A program made the position numbers and the translations under genes. A stretch of 64,000 bases of DNA from Corallococcus macrosporus (GTDB lineage Bacteria; Myxococcota; Myxococcia; Myxococcales; Myxococcaceae): NCBI RefSeq assembly GCF_017302985.1, contig NZ_JAFIMU010000007.1, forward strand, positions 1,550,001 through 1,614,000, given 5' to 3'. The notes beneath the pieces are model-generated. The model did not search any database, was not told the DNA's origin, and saw nothing but the letters and a program-made list of their open reading frames with translations. Of this stretch, positions 28,303 to 36,448 are shown piece after piece (within the stretch, counting starts at the first letter, position 1; every line of letters begins with the position of its first letter).

Positions 28303-29954
28303 GCCGCCGGAGCGGCCGGAGCCGCTCGCGGCTCCACCGTGGGAGACGCGTAGCGCACGCCCACCACCACCGCCGCCGGGTCGCTCTCCTGGCTGCCGGT
28401 GGCCTTCTGCGGCGTCCACGCGGCCACGCCCACCTGGCGCCCATCCGGCGCGAAGCGCACGCGCCGCACGGACCAGCCGAACTCCAGCTCGCCCTTCGCT
28501 TCCGGCGCGCCGTCGACGAAGAGGTACACGCGCCGGTCCCACCCGCCCGTCGCCAGCGAGCGCCCATCCGGGGAGATGGCCGCGGTGGACACCACGCCGT
28601 GGTGCAGCTCCCACTTGTGCAGCACCTGGCCGGAGGCCGCGTTCACCAGTGCGCCCGCGTTCCACGGGCCCTGGGGCTCCTCGATGCCCTTGCGCTCGCG
28701 CTCGTAGACGGTGCGGTTGCGCTCCGCCTTCTCCTGGCTGAAGGCCACGCCCAGGCGCTGGCCGCGCGCGTCCACGGTGACGTCGTTGACATGCGCCGGG
28801 AAGGTGAAGTCCAGGCGCGGCGTGAGCGCTCGCGCCGTCCCGGAAGGAGCCCCTTCCGGCGGGCCGCCCTTGAGCGTGAGCACCGCCTCCGCCGTCGTCT
28901 CGTCGAAGACCGTGTCCACGCGCTCGCTGAAGGGCGCGCCCAGCACGCCCTGGCTGCCCTGCGGCACGCACGCGTCGCACACCGCCACGTCCACGCCCGG
29001 CAGCGTCATGGCCTTGAAGCGCAGCGTGCGTCCGCGCGCCAGCCGCGCCACGGTGTTGCCCAGCGCGCCCGGCACGGTGACGGTGTCCTTCAGGAACGCC
29101 ACGTCGATGCCGGACGCCGCCGCCGCCGCGGTGGTGAGCACCACCACCGGCGTGCGCGAGTCCAGCGCCAGCACCACCGGCGGCCCGCTGTCCACGCGCC
29201 CCTGCACCGCCGCGAAGCCGCCGCGCCGCTCGAAGTGCGTGCGCGCCACGTCCGGCTTGAGCGCCTGCTCCGGCGTGTCCGACGCGCGCACGTGCTTGTC
29301 CCAGCCGCCCGAGTACAGCGTCCCGTCCGCCGCGAACGCCAGCGCGCTCACCGGCCCCATGTGCAGCCGCGCCTCCGCGCCGAACGTCAGCTCCGGCACG
29401 GACAGCAGGGACACCAGCCCCTGCGCGCTGCCCACCGCCAGCCACCGGCCATCCGGATGGAAGGCCACCGACACCAGCGGCTCCTCCGTGGCGAGCGCCC
29501 CCACCTGCGCGCCCGTCGTCGCGTCGAAGAGCTGCACCGCGCCGCTGCGGCTCACCGTGGCCACCCTCGCGCCGTCCGGTGAGAAGGCCACGCCCTCCAG
29601 GTCGTACTGCTGAACGTTGACCTGCGGATCCGCGAGCATCACCGGCGCGCCAGCGTCACCCGCCTTCGAGGCGGAGGGCGCCAGGTCCCAGATGGACACG
29701 TGGTACGCCTTGTCGCCCAGGCGCGTGTACGCCACGCGGTGGCCGCTCGGCGCGAAGTCCAGCGCCCAGATGAAGTCCTTGCGGTTGAGGACGGCGGGCT
29801 CCCCGTCGAAGCCCTCCACCGCGCCGGAGAGGAAGCCTCCGGGCGTGGACGCCAGCCGCGTCGCCGTGTCCGGAGACAGACCCGCGGCCGTGTGCGCGCA
29901 GCCCGTGAGCGCAAGCGCGCCCGCGAGGACGAAGCCCCCGGTACGCAGGCTCAT
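28296..29954 (-). CDS. WD40-repeat lipoprotein
   Basis: 552 residues. Signal peptide with lipobox ALTGC (Cys about 19). Strand clusters typical of WD40 blades run through the chain, e.g. VAFSPDGARVATVSRSGAVQ, VAFHPDGRWLAVGSAQGLV, LAFAADGTLYSGGWDKHV and AISPDGRSLATGGWDRRVYL. Between about 290 and 400 lies a retropepsin-like segment (VVLALDSRTPVVVLTTAAAA, CDACVPQG) within or beside the blades. Lipid-anchored periplasmic scaffold is the likely role. Its ATG overlaps the stop of the LpoA-like gene by four bases, so translation is coupled. Confidence 0.85.
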   Translation of the reverse strand: MSLRTGGFVLAGALALTGCAHTAAGLSPDTATRLASTPGGFLSGAVEGFDGEPAVLNRKDFIWALDFAPSGHRVAYTRLGDKAYHVSIWDLAPSASKAGDAGAPVMLADPQVNVQQYDLEGVAFSPDGARVATVSRSGAVQLFDATTGAQVGALATEEPLVSVAFHPDGRWLAVGSAQGLVSLLSVPELTFGAEARLHMGPVSALAFAADGTLYSGGWDKHVRASDTPEQALKPDVARTHFERRGGFAAVQGRVDSGPPVVLALDSRTPVVVLTTAAAAASGIDVAFLKDTVTVPGALGNTVARLARGRTLRFKAMTLPGVDVAVCDACVPQGSQGVLGAPFSERVDTVFDETTAEAVLTLKGGPPEGAPSGTARALTPRLDFTFPAHVNDVTVDARGQRLGVAFSQEKAERNRTVYERERKGIEEPQGPWNAGALVNAASGQVLHKWELHHGVVSTAAISPDGRSLATGGWDRRVYLFVDGAPEAKGELEFGWSVRRVRFAPDGRQVGVAAWTPQKATGSQESDPAAVVVGVRYASPTVEPRAAPAAPAAQ

Positions 29955-32095
29955 GAACCCGAGCCGCGGACGGCGGCCTTCTCCTTCTCCACGTTGATCT
30001 CGTTCACGCCCTTGCTGTCCACGGACAGGAGGAACAGCTGCTTGTCCGCTTCCCGCTTGTCGTTGAACGACGTGCGGCCCGTGGCGCCGTCGAAGTCCTT
30101 CAGCCCCGCCAGCGCCTCGCGCATCGCCGCGCGCGAGTTGGGACGCTGCTTGTCGATGACCTGCCGCACCATGCGCGCCGAGTCGTAGCCGATGGCCTCC
30201 AGCAGGCCCGGGTCACGGCCCAGCTCCCTGTACGCGTCGCGGTAGGTCTTCACGAACTTCTGCGTCGCGGGGCGCTGCGAGTCCACGAAGAAGCCGTCCA
30301 CGTACACCGAGCAGGTGACGAACTTGCCGCCGCGCTCCAGCAGCTCCGGCAGGCCCGAGCGGCCCTTGGGGCTGGACCACTGGTTGGTGCCGAAGAGCGT
30401 GACGGTCTTCAGGTCCTTCTTGCCCGTCGTCTTGCGGATGCGCTCCAGGTCGCGCGGGTCGCACGCGTTGGTGACGATGTCCTCCACCGCGAGCGCGGGC
30501 GTCACCAGGCTCACCCGGCGCCAGTCGTCCGGGATGAAGAGGCCCTCGAAGTCGATGATGGGTTCCACGCCGCTCTTCGCCTTCTCCATCGCCTTGCGGC
30601 GGCGGTACGCGTCCGTGATCTTCTCACCCTGCACGTCGCGCACGGCCTCCGCCCAGTCGCCGCGGTCCTCCAGGTAGTAGCGGCCCACCAGGCGCTTGGC
30701 CTCGCCGGTGAACGTCGTCTGGTCGTAGGAGTAGGACTCCGCGCCGCGCACCGCGCCACCGCGCGACACCACGTCGTCCCAGAACTCGTTCGCCAGCTCC
30801 ACGCCGTAGGGGATGTTCGGGTAGAGCACCGCGAAGCGCTTGTAGCCCTTCACGTTCATCGCGTAGTCCGCGATGGCGCGCGCCTGCGCGGAGTTCGTCA
30901 GCATGTTGCGGAAGACGTACGGGCCGATGTCCGTGATGCCCTCCTGACGGCTCAGCGTCAGCAGCGGCACCTGGAGCTCTTCGGCCAGCAGCGCCGCGCG
31001 CTTGGTGTCGTCCACCAGCAGCGGCCCCAGCGCCGCGATGGCGCCGTCGTCGAACGCGAGCTGCTCCATCGCGGTGCCCGTCTTGTTGACGTCGCCCTGC
31101 GTGTCCTTCACCACCAGCTCGATGTCGCTGCCCTGCAGCGCCAGCTTCACGCCGCGCAGCACCGCCTCACCGATGGGCTGGTAGCGGCCCGTCATGGGCA
31201 GCAGCACCGCCACCGTGCGCGGACGCACCTCCACGCGGCGGGTGGCGCGCGCGAGCAGGTCCTTCGCCTGCGGCGCGAAGGCGCTGTTGGGCGCCTCACG
31301 CAGGTACGTCTGGAGCGTCTCCTCCAGGCGGGTCCAGTCACGCAGGTGGTAGTAGATGCGCGCCAGCTTGAACTGGAGCACCGGCCACGCGGGGTTGGAC
31401 GGGGACAGCCCCTCCTGCACGCGCGCGATGTCCAGGAAGCTGGCGCGGCCCTCCACCAACTGCTCCACCTTCTGCACCGCCGCCGTCTTCTCCTCCGGCG
31501 TCTGCGCGTCGCCGGCTTCCTTCACCGCGGACGACAGCGCCTGCGAGTAAAGGCCCGCGCCCTCCGCCGCGCGCGCGGCCTCCTTCAAGAGCTGCTCCTT
31601 CTCCTCCCCGGACGCGCGCTCCGCCAGGCTGGTGAGCGTCTGGTACGCGTCGCGGTAGGCGCCCACCTCCATGGCGGAGACGGCCAGCTTGTGCTTGGCG
31701 TCCTCGGCCTGGGCGTAGAGGGGGTTCTCGAAGAGCAGCTCGTTGAAGGCCTTGCGCGCGTTCGCGTAGTCCTTCGCCTCGAAGTAGAGGACGCCCGCGT
31801 TGTAGAGCGCGTCCTGGCCGGCGGTGGTGGCGGGGTACGCCTTGCGCACGGACAGGTAGGCCTCCGCGGCCTGCTTCTTGTCCGGGTTCGACTGCGCCTG
31901 CGTGCGGGCCTGCGCGAGCGCGGCGTTCGCGGTGGCGTCCTGCTTCGCCTCCACGCGCGGGCGGTTGTTCTGGGTGGTGTCCCCCCCGGAGGTGTCGTCC
32001 CGGCTGTCGGTGCGGGAGGGCGACTTGGGGCAGGCGGTCAACGTCAGGGCCAGCGCGGCGACGAGCGCGCGGCGCGATGCGGAGAGGACTTCCAT
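29951..32095 (-). CDS. LpoA-like / type I periplasmic-binding lipoprotein with TPR domain
   Basis: 714 residues from the ATG at 32095; a signal peptide with lipobox LTAC precedes a Ser/Thr/Asp linker. Residues 75-320 are TPR-like helices (KDYANARKAFNELLFENPLY, LARIYYHLRDWTRLEETLQT). From about 340 the chain becomes a two-lobed periplasmic-binding fold (VAVLLPMTGRYQPIGEAVLR, VFRNMLTNSAQARAIADYAM, FAVLYPNIPYGVELANEFWD, IGYDSARMVRQVIDKQ). TPR plus this fold is the LpoA arrangement that stimulates penicillin-binding proteins; an amino-acid receptor role is the alternative. It is translated first in a pair with the WD40 lipoprotein. Confidence 0.85.
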   Translation of the reverse strand: MEVLSASRRALVAALALTLTACPKSPSRTDSRDDTSGGDTTQNNRPRVEAKQDATANAALAQARTQAQSNPDKKQAAEAYLSVRKAYPATTAGQDALYNAGVLYFEAKDYANARKAFNELLFENPLYAQAEDAKHKLAVSAMEVGAYRDAYQTLTSLAERASGEEKEQLLKEAARAAEGAGLYSQALSSAVKEAGDAQTPEEKTAAVQKVEQLVEGRASFLDIARVQEGLSPSNPAWPVLQFKLARIYYHLRDWTRLEETLQTYLREAPNSAFAPQAKDLLARATRRVEVRPRTVAVLLPMTGRYQPIGEAVLRGVKLALQGSDIELVVKDTQGDVNKTGTAMEQLAFDDGAIAALGPLLVDDTKRAALLAEELQVPLLTLSRQEGITDIGPYVFRNMLTNSAQARAIADYAMNVKGYKRFAVLYPNIPYGVELANEFWDDVVSRGGAVRGAESYSYDQTTFTGEAKRLVGRYYLEDRGDWAEAVRDVQGEKITDAYRRRKAMEKAKSGVEPIIDFEGLFIPDDWRRVSLVTPALAVEDIVTNACDPRDLERIRKTTGKKDLKTVTLFGTNQWSSPKGRSGLPELLERGGKFVTCSVYVDGFFVDSQRPATQKFVKTYRDAYRELGRDPGLLEAIGYDSARMVRQVIDKQRPNSRAAMREALAGLKDFDGATGRTSFNDKREADKQLFLLSVDSKGVNEINVEKEKAAVRGSGS

Positions 32096-32133
32096 GGCGA
32101 GGTGCATAGCAGCGCGGGTGCGGCTCCGTCGAC

Positions 32134-32176
32134 ACTTGAGCGGGGGGAAGATTCCCCTGGAACGTCCGCTTCAGTG
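32134..32176. other. Nested stem-loop in the leader of the LpoA-like gene
   Basis: An 11-base outer stem with two mismatches (32134-32144 with 32166-32176) encloses GGGGA/TCCCC (32145-32149, 32154-32158). It lies about 40-80 bases upstream of the leftward ATG at 32095, inside the probable mRNA leader. Confidence 0.3.
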
Positions 32177-32202
32177 CACCGCGCGTGCCCGCGTGCGTCA
32201 CC

Positions 32203-32223
32203 GAGGGGGAGCTGGCTCCCCTC
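32203..32223. terminator. Possible terminator after dnaJ
   Basis: Short hairpin GGGGAG/CTCCCC with a four-base loop (plus a bulged extension), about 60 bases past the leftward dnaJ stop. No U-tract. Confidence 0.3.
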
Positions 32224-32284
32224 CCCCACCGCGTGCGGCCCCGGAGCCACGCCTTCGCGCGGCCCCGGACGCACGCCCGGCCTC

Positions 32285-33406
32285 CTAGCCGAAGAGCTCC
32301 TTCACCTTGTCGAAGAAGGTCTTCGACTGGGGATGGGTCTCCTCGCCGGACACCTCCGCGAAGCGCTCCAGCAGCTCGCGCTGCTTGGACGTCAGCTCCG
32401 TGGGCGTTTCGATGATGACGCGCACGTGCTGGTCGCCCCGCTGCTGGCTGTGCAGGTGCGGGATGCCCTTGCCGCGCAGCCGGAACACCTTCCCGGACTG
32501 GGTCCCCTGCGGGATGGTCATCTTCACCTTGCCGTCCAGCGTGGGCACGTCGATCTTCGCGCCCAGCGCCGCCTGCGTGAAGGACACCGGCACCTCGCAG
32601 AAGACCTCGTACTCCTCGCGCTGGAAGAGCGGGTGCTCGCGCACGATGACCGTCACGTACAGGTCGCCCGGAGGCCCGCCCCGGTCACCCGGCTCGCCCA
32701 TGCCGCCCAGCCGCACGCGCGTGCCGTTGTCCACGCCGCCCGGGATGGCGACCTCGATGACCTCTTCGGACGGAATCTTCCCGGAGCCCCGGCACTTGCC
32801 GCACGGATCCGGGATGGTGGCGCCCGAGCCGCCGCAGTCACCGCACGGCCGCGACACCGCGAAGAAGCCCTGCGAGTAGCGCAGCTCCCCGCTGCCGCCG
32901 CACGCCGCGCAGGGCCGGGGGGCCGCGCCGCTCTTGCTGCCGGAGCCGGAGCAGGTGTCGCACTTCTTCGGACGGGGGATGGTCACCTTCGGACGGCAGC
33001 CGAACGCGGCCTCCTCGAAGCTGATCTCCAGGTTGTAGCGCAGGTCCGCGCCCCGGCTGTTGCGCTGCCGGCCACGCCCGCCGCCACCCCCGAAGATGTC
33101 GCCGAAGATCTCTCCGAAGATGTCGTTGATGTTGACGCCCTGGAAGCCGCCGCCCGCGTCCCCGAAGGGGTTGCCCGCGTGTCCGAAGCGGTCGTACTTC
33201 GTGCGCCGGTCCGGATCGCTCAGGACCTCATAGGCTTCCGAGGCCTCCTTGAACTTCTCCTCGGCCTCGTGGTTCCCGGGGTTGCGGTCCGGGTGGTACT
33301 GCAACGCGACCTTCCGGAACGCGCTCTTCAGGTCCTGCGCCGAGACATTCTTCTGGACGCCCAGGACCTCGTAGTAGTCGCGCTTCTGCCCTGCGGCCCC
33401 TGCCAT
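32285..33406 (-). CDS. dnaJ: Chaperone protein DnaJ
   Basis: 373 residues with all canonical parts: J-domain (DYYEVLGV, then YHPDRNPG with the HPD loop), a Gly/Phe-rich segment (about 75-110, with [14 protein letters not shown]), and the zinc domain with four repeats [32 protein letters not shown]. The C-terminal substrate-binding domains follow ([19 protein letters not shown] and [13 protein letters not shown]). DnaJ delivers unfolded proteins to DnaK and stimulates its ATPase. dnaK and grpE are not adjacent. A promoter-like element with an inverted repeat lies directly upstream. Confidence 0.97.
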   Translation of the reverse strand: MAGAAGQKRDYYEVLGVQKNVSAQDLKSAFRKVALQYHPDRNPGNHEAEEKFKEASEAYEVLSDPDRRTKYDRFGHAGNPFGDAGGGFQGVNINDIFGEIFGDIFGGGGGRGRQRNSRGADLRYNLEISFEEAAFGCRPKVTIPRPKKCDTCSGSGSKSGAAPRPCAACGGSGELRYSQGFFAVSRPCGDCGGSGATIPDPCGKCRGSGKIPSEEVIEVAIPGGVDNGTRVRLGGMGEPGDRGGPPGDLYVTVIVREHPLFQREEYEVFCEVPVSFTQAALGAKIDVPTLDGKVKMTIPQGTQSGKVFRLRGKGIPHLHSQQRGDQHVRVIIETPTELTSKQRELLERFAEVSGEETHPQSKTFFDKVKELFG

Positions 33407-33424
33407 TGAATCGAACCCCTGGAA

Positions 33425-33491
33425 ATTGCTGGCGTTTTCAAGCTGCGTAGAGAATCGGAGTCACTATAACGCAGCGAAACTCGCCAGCAAT
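33425..33491 (-). promoter_or_regulatory. dnaJ promoter inside a long imperfect inverted repeat
   Basis: Leftward -35 TTGCTG (33490-33485), 16-base spacer, -10 TATAGT (33468-33463), start site expected near 33456. The outer arms ATTGCTGGCG (33425-33434) and CGCCAGCAAT (33482-33491), and inner arms GCTGCGT (33442-33448) and ACGCAGC (33469-33475), are perfect complements. The pairing spans from -35 to past the start site, so it could be an operator pair or a leader hairpin. It does not match the CIRCE consensus. Confidence 0.5.
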
Positions 33492-33531
33492 CCAGGCCCG
33501 GTCCAACCCTCCGTGCGGCAGTGAGCCGTGC

Positions 33532-33972
33532 TTACACGGTCCAGACGCGGTTCACGGTCAGCTCCATGCGAGCGAGCCGGCGCTTGAGGGCCGGGTCCAC
33601 GGGGCCGTTGATGGACCACTTGGGGACCACGAAGTGCAGCTCCGCGTTGTAGAGCTTCGCGGCGCTGGCCAGGAGGCTCCAGCGGTTCTCCGCGGTCGGA
33701 TCATCCACCATGCCCGGGGTGACGATCTCCAGGATGATGGGCGTGCGGGCGGAGTCGGACTGGCGGCAGGTGAAGTCCGGCCGGTGATCCTCGATGGTGC
33801 CGGAGAGCACGGGCGGCGGCATGAAGCCAGGGAGCCGGGCCTTGATGTCCGAGTAACCGATGGTGCGGAAGTACTCGGCCATCAGCCAGAGCAGACGGCG
33901 GCGCTCTTCATCATCCACGACCGACTCGCAGCCGGGATTGAACAGGACTTCTTTCTCGGAGTTGGTTTCCAT
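33532..33972 (-). CDS. Unknown protein, possibly degenerate PD-(D/E)XK fold
   Basis: 146 residues from ATG 33972. The core HRPDFTCRQSDSARTPIILE continues EIVTPG, a pattern like the PD-x(n)-(D/E)-x-K active site of restriction-endonuclease-like proteins, but the lysine after Glu is Val. A following helix (LLASAAKLYNAELHF) and strand (VVPKW) also fit that fold. No neighbouring methylase or helicase exists. Divergent from the ABC exporter. The nuclease idea is weak. Confidence 0.6.
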   Translation of the reverse strand: METNSEKEVLFNPGCESVVDDEERRRLLWLMAEYFRTIGYSDIKARLPGFMPPPVLSGTIEDHRPDFTCRQSDSARTPIILEIVTPGMVDDPTAENRWSLLASAAKLYNAELHFVVPKWSINGPVDPALKRRLARMELTVNRVWTV

Positions 33973-34131
33973 GGCGCCTCTCAAGCTGTCCGCATGTGTG
34001 GGATGCGGCAACGCAGGCGGGCGCGAGCGCTCCCTGACCGGCCGTGGGGCAGGCGGCCATGCACGCCCGCTTCCCATGTCCCTTTGGCTTGGACGCCACC
34101 GTCGCCTCGGTGACAGAGTGCGCCCCCTCCC

Positions 34132-35895
34132 GTGGCCCCCCGTCCCTCCGCGCACGTCTATCGCCGGCTCCTGGGCTACCTGAGCCCGTACCGCCGGTTG
34201 CTCCTCGCGGGCACGCTGGCCTCGCTCACCGCCGCGGCCGCTACCGCCGCGTACGCCTGGATCGTCGGACCGCTGCTGCGCGCCGTCCTCACCGGCGCCC
34301 CCGTCACCGTCGCGGGGATGACCCTGTCACCGGAAGCCCTGCTGTCCCGCCTGCCCCTGCTGGTGGTCGCGGTGGCGCTGGTGAAGGCCACCGCCCAGTT
34401 CCTCCAGGGCGGCCTGATGCAGCGCTTGGGCCAGCGTGTGATGGCCGACCTGAGGGGCTTTCTCTACGGCCGCCTGCTCGCCCAGCCGCCTTCTTTCTTC
34501 GAGCAGCGGCACTCGGGAGAACTTGTCTCCCGGTTCACCTCGGACGTACCCCTGGTGGAGTTCTCCGTCACCCAGGCCTTGTCATCGTACGTAAGGGATG
34601 GGCTGCAGATCGTCTCACTGCTGGCGACCTGCTTCCTCATCGACGCGAAACTCTTTCTCTTCACGTTCGTCGTCGTGCCGGTGACGGTGTTGCCGGTGAA
34701 CCGGTTCGCGCGTTCGCTGAAGAAGGTGGCGACCCGCTCGCAGGCGAACCTGGGCGCGCTCAGCGCCATCACCGCCGAGCAGCTCCAGAACCTCCCGGTG
34801 GTGCAGGCCTACGGCACGGTGCCGCGCGCGCTGGAGTCCTTCGACCAGGAGGCGGAGGCGTACCTGTCGGAGATGCGCCGCTCGCTCTTCATCCGCGGCG
34901 CGTTCAGCCCCACGGTGGAGCTCTTGGGCATCGTGGGCGTGGCGGCGGCGGTGGCGTGGGGCGCCCGCGCGGTGTCCATGGATCCGTCGCTGGCGGGGCG
35001 GCTGCTGTCCTTCATGGCGGCGGCGCTGCTGCTCTACCAGCCGGTGAAGTCGCTGAGCGGCACGCTGTCCCAGGTGCTGACGGGGCTGGCGGCGGCGGAG
35101 CGCCTCTTCGCGCTCGCGGACGCGCCGGTGCCGCCGGACGTGGGCGCGGAGGCTCCGCCCCTGTCTCGCGCCCTGGAGCTGTCCGGCGTGCGCGCCACCT
35201 ACGCGGACGGCCGGGAAGCGCTCAAGGGCGTGGACCTGACGATTGCCGCGGGCTCGCGCGTGGCGCTGGTGGGCCCGTCCGGCGCGGGCAAGACGACGCT
35301 GTTCTCCGTGCTGCTGGGCTTCCTGCCCCCCAGCGGCGGCGAGGTGAAGTGGGACGGCCTGCCGCTGTCCTCGCTGAAGGCGTCCAGCGTGCGCGGCCAG
35401 GTGGCGTGGGTGCCGCAGGAGCCGGTGCTCTTCTCCGGCACCGTGCGCCACAACCTGCGCCTGGGCCAGCCGGACGCGACGGACGACGCGCTGTGGGAGG
35501 CGCTGCGGCTGGCGCACGCGGAGGACTTCGTGCGCGCGCTGCCCGGCGGCCTGGATGAGCCCGTGGGCGAGCGGGGCAGCCGGCTGTCCGGCGGACAACG
35601 CCAGCGGCTGGCCCTGGCGCGAGCCTTCCTGTGCCGCCCCTCCCTGCTGCTGCTGGATGAGCCCACGAGCGCCCTGGACGCCACCAGTGAGGCGGCGGTG
35701 GGCGCGGGGCTCCAGGCGCTGATGAAGGGCCGCACGGTGCTGGTCATCGCGCACCGCCTGAGCACCGTGCGCGACGCGGACCTCATCGCCGTGGTGGAGG
35801 GCGGACAGGTGGTGGAGGCCGGCACGCACGAGCAGTTGCTCGCGCTGCGCGGCCGCTACGCGCGGCTCCTGGGCGAAGGCGCCGTCGCCGCCTGA
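34132..35895 (+). CDS. ABC exporter, fused membrane and ATPase domains (MsbA-like)
   Basis: 587 residues from GTG 34132. Six membrane helices (about 20-325) with the characteristic ERFEQRHSGELVSRFTSD-type loop (SFFEQRHSGELVSRFTSDV), then the nucleotide domain: Walker A GPSGAGKTTLF, Q-loop VPQEPVLFSG, signature LSGGQRQRLALARA, Walker B LLLLDEPTSALD and H-loop VIAHRLST. Half-exporters of this kind dimerise to flip lipids or export drugs or peptides. It is the last gene before a 553-base gene-free stretch with the palindrome array. Confidence 0.93.
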   Translation: MAPRPSAHVYRRLLGYLSPYRRLLLAGTLASLTAAAATAAYAWIVGPLLRAVLTGAPVTVAGMTLSPEALLSRLPLLVVAVALVKATAQFLQGGLMQRLGQRVMADLRGFLYGRLLAQPPSFFEQRHSGELVSRFTSDVPLVEFSVTQALSSYVRDGLQIVSLLATCFLIDAKLFLFTFVVVPVTVLPVNRFARSLKKVATRSQANLGALSAITAEQLQNLPVVQAYGTVPRALESFDQEAEAYLSEMRRSLFIRGAFSPTVELLGIVGVAAAVAWGARAVSMDPSLAGRLLSFMAAALLLYQPVKSLSGTLSQVLTGLAAAERLFALADAPVPPDVGAEAPPLSRALELSGVRATYADGREALKGVDLTIAAGSRVALVGPSGAGKTTLFSVLLGFLPPSGGEVKWDGLPLSSLKASSVRGQVAWVPQEPVLFSGTVRHNLRLGQPDATDDALWEALRLAHAEDFVRALPGGLDEPVGERGSRLSGGQRQRLALARAFLCRPSLLLLDEPTSALDATSEAAVGAGLQALMKGRTVLVIAHRLSTVRDADLIAVVEGGQVVEAGTHEQLLALRGRYARLLGEGAVAA

Positions 35896-36448
35896 GCATG
35901 CGCCATGCCGCCCCACGGTCGGGACGGCGCGAGCGTGGGAGGACCGCCCTGGCCGCACGCACCGCCTGAACTGGTCTGACTATCGGACCAGTTGGGACTG
36001 GCCCCGTCCGCACGCACTGCCTGAACTGGTCCGATTGTCGGACCAGTTGGGAACGCCTCGGGCCCGCTCCGTCCGCACGCACCGCCTGAACTGGTCCGAC
36101 TGTCGGACCAGTTGGGAGCGCGCCGGGCCCACTCCATCCGCACGCACCGCCTGAACTGGTCCGACTGTCGGACCAGTTGGGACTGGCCCCGTCCGCACGC
36201 ACCGCTTGAACTGGTCCGACTGTCGGACCAGTTGGGCGCGTGGCGGGACCGCCCCCCTTCCGCACGCACCGCCTGAACTGGTCCGACTGTCGGACCAGTT
36301 GGGCGTGCACCGGGCGCGAGGGTCCGGCCGGGAGGCCCATGACCTGGAGGGCCATGCCCTCCGACCCGGGGCCGGTGTCCGCTCGCGCCGTGCCCCCATT
36401 CCCGGCCTTGCGCGGCCGGGCACGCCCTGCGACCCTTCCGCCCTGGCC
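35896..36448. other. Gene-free, hairpin-rich intergenic region
   Basis: The longest stretch without a gene in the window. It holds the six-copy palindrome array (35953-36303) and then two more perfect hairpins, GGAGGGC-CAT-GCCCTCC (36346-36362) and CCCGGCC/GGCCGGG around a six-base loop (36401-36420). The small frames that cross it are only readings of the repeat in different frames. Confidence 0.8.
35953..36303. repeat. Six-copy array of a 44-base unit holding a perfect 25-base palindrome
   Basis: Copies lie at 35953-35996, 36008-36051, 36073-36116, 36138-36181, 36193-36236 and 36260-36303. Each unit begins CCGCACGCACCGCCTG, then the 12-base arm AACTGGTCCGAC, a central T and the exact reverse complement of the arm, then GGG. 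Copies 3, 4, 5 and 6 have the perfect palindrome; copy 1 has two changes and copy 2 one. Spacers are 11, 21, 21, 11 and 23 bases; the first and fourth are identical (ACTGGCCCCGT) and the 21-base ones share GGGCCC, so spacers are also repeated. Either strand would fold into an 11-base-pair hairpin. Confidence 0.95.

Noticed and set aside
28890..29200. Separate aspartic-protease gene inside the WD40 lipoprotein region
   Set aside because: The segment is in frame with the WD40 protein on the same strand without its own start or ribosome site, so it is part of that protein.
26767..29445. An 892-residue minus-strand frame
   Set aside because: Only its last 261 residues are a plausible protein; the rest runs antisense to the flavin-reductase-like gene and out of frame with the WD40 gene, and is low-complexity Arg/Gly/Ala.
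33407..33470. Sigma-32-like heat-shock promoter (CTTGAAA) upstream of dnaJ
   Set aside because: The matching -10 would put the start at the dnaJ codon itself, and its -10 match is poor; the TTGCTG/TATAGT pair fits better.
35953..36303. CRISPR array
   Set aside because: Spacers are 11-23 bases, two are identical and others share GGGCCC, and the repeat is a perfect long palindrome. No cas genes are present.
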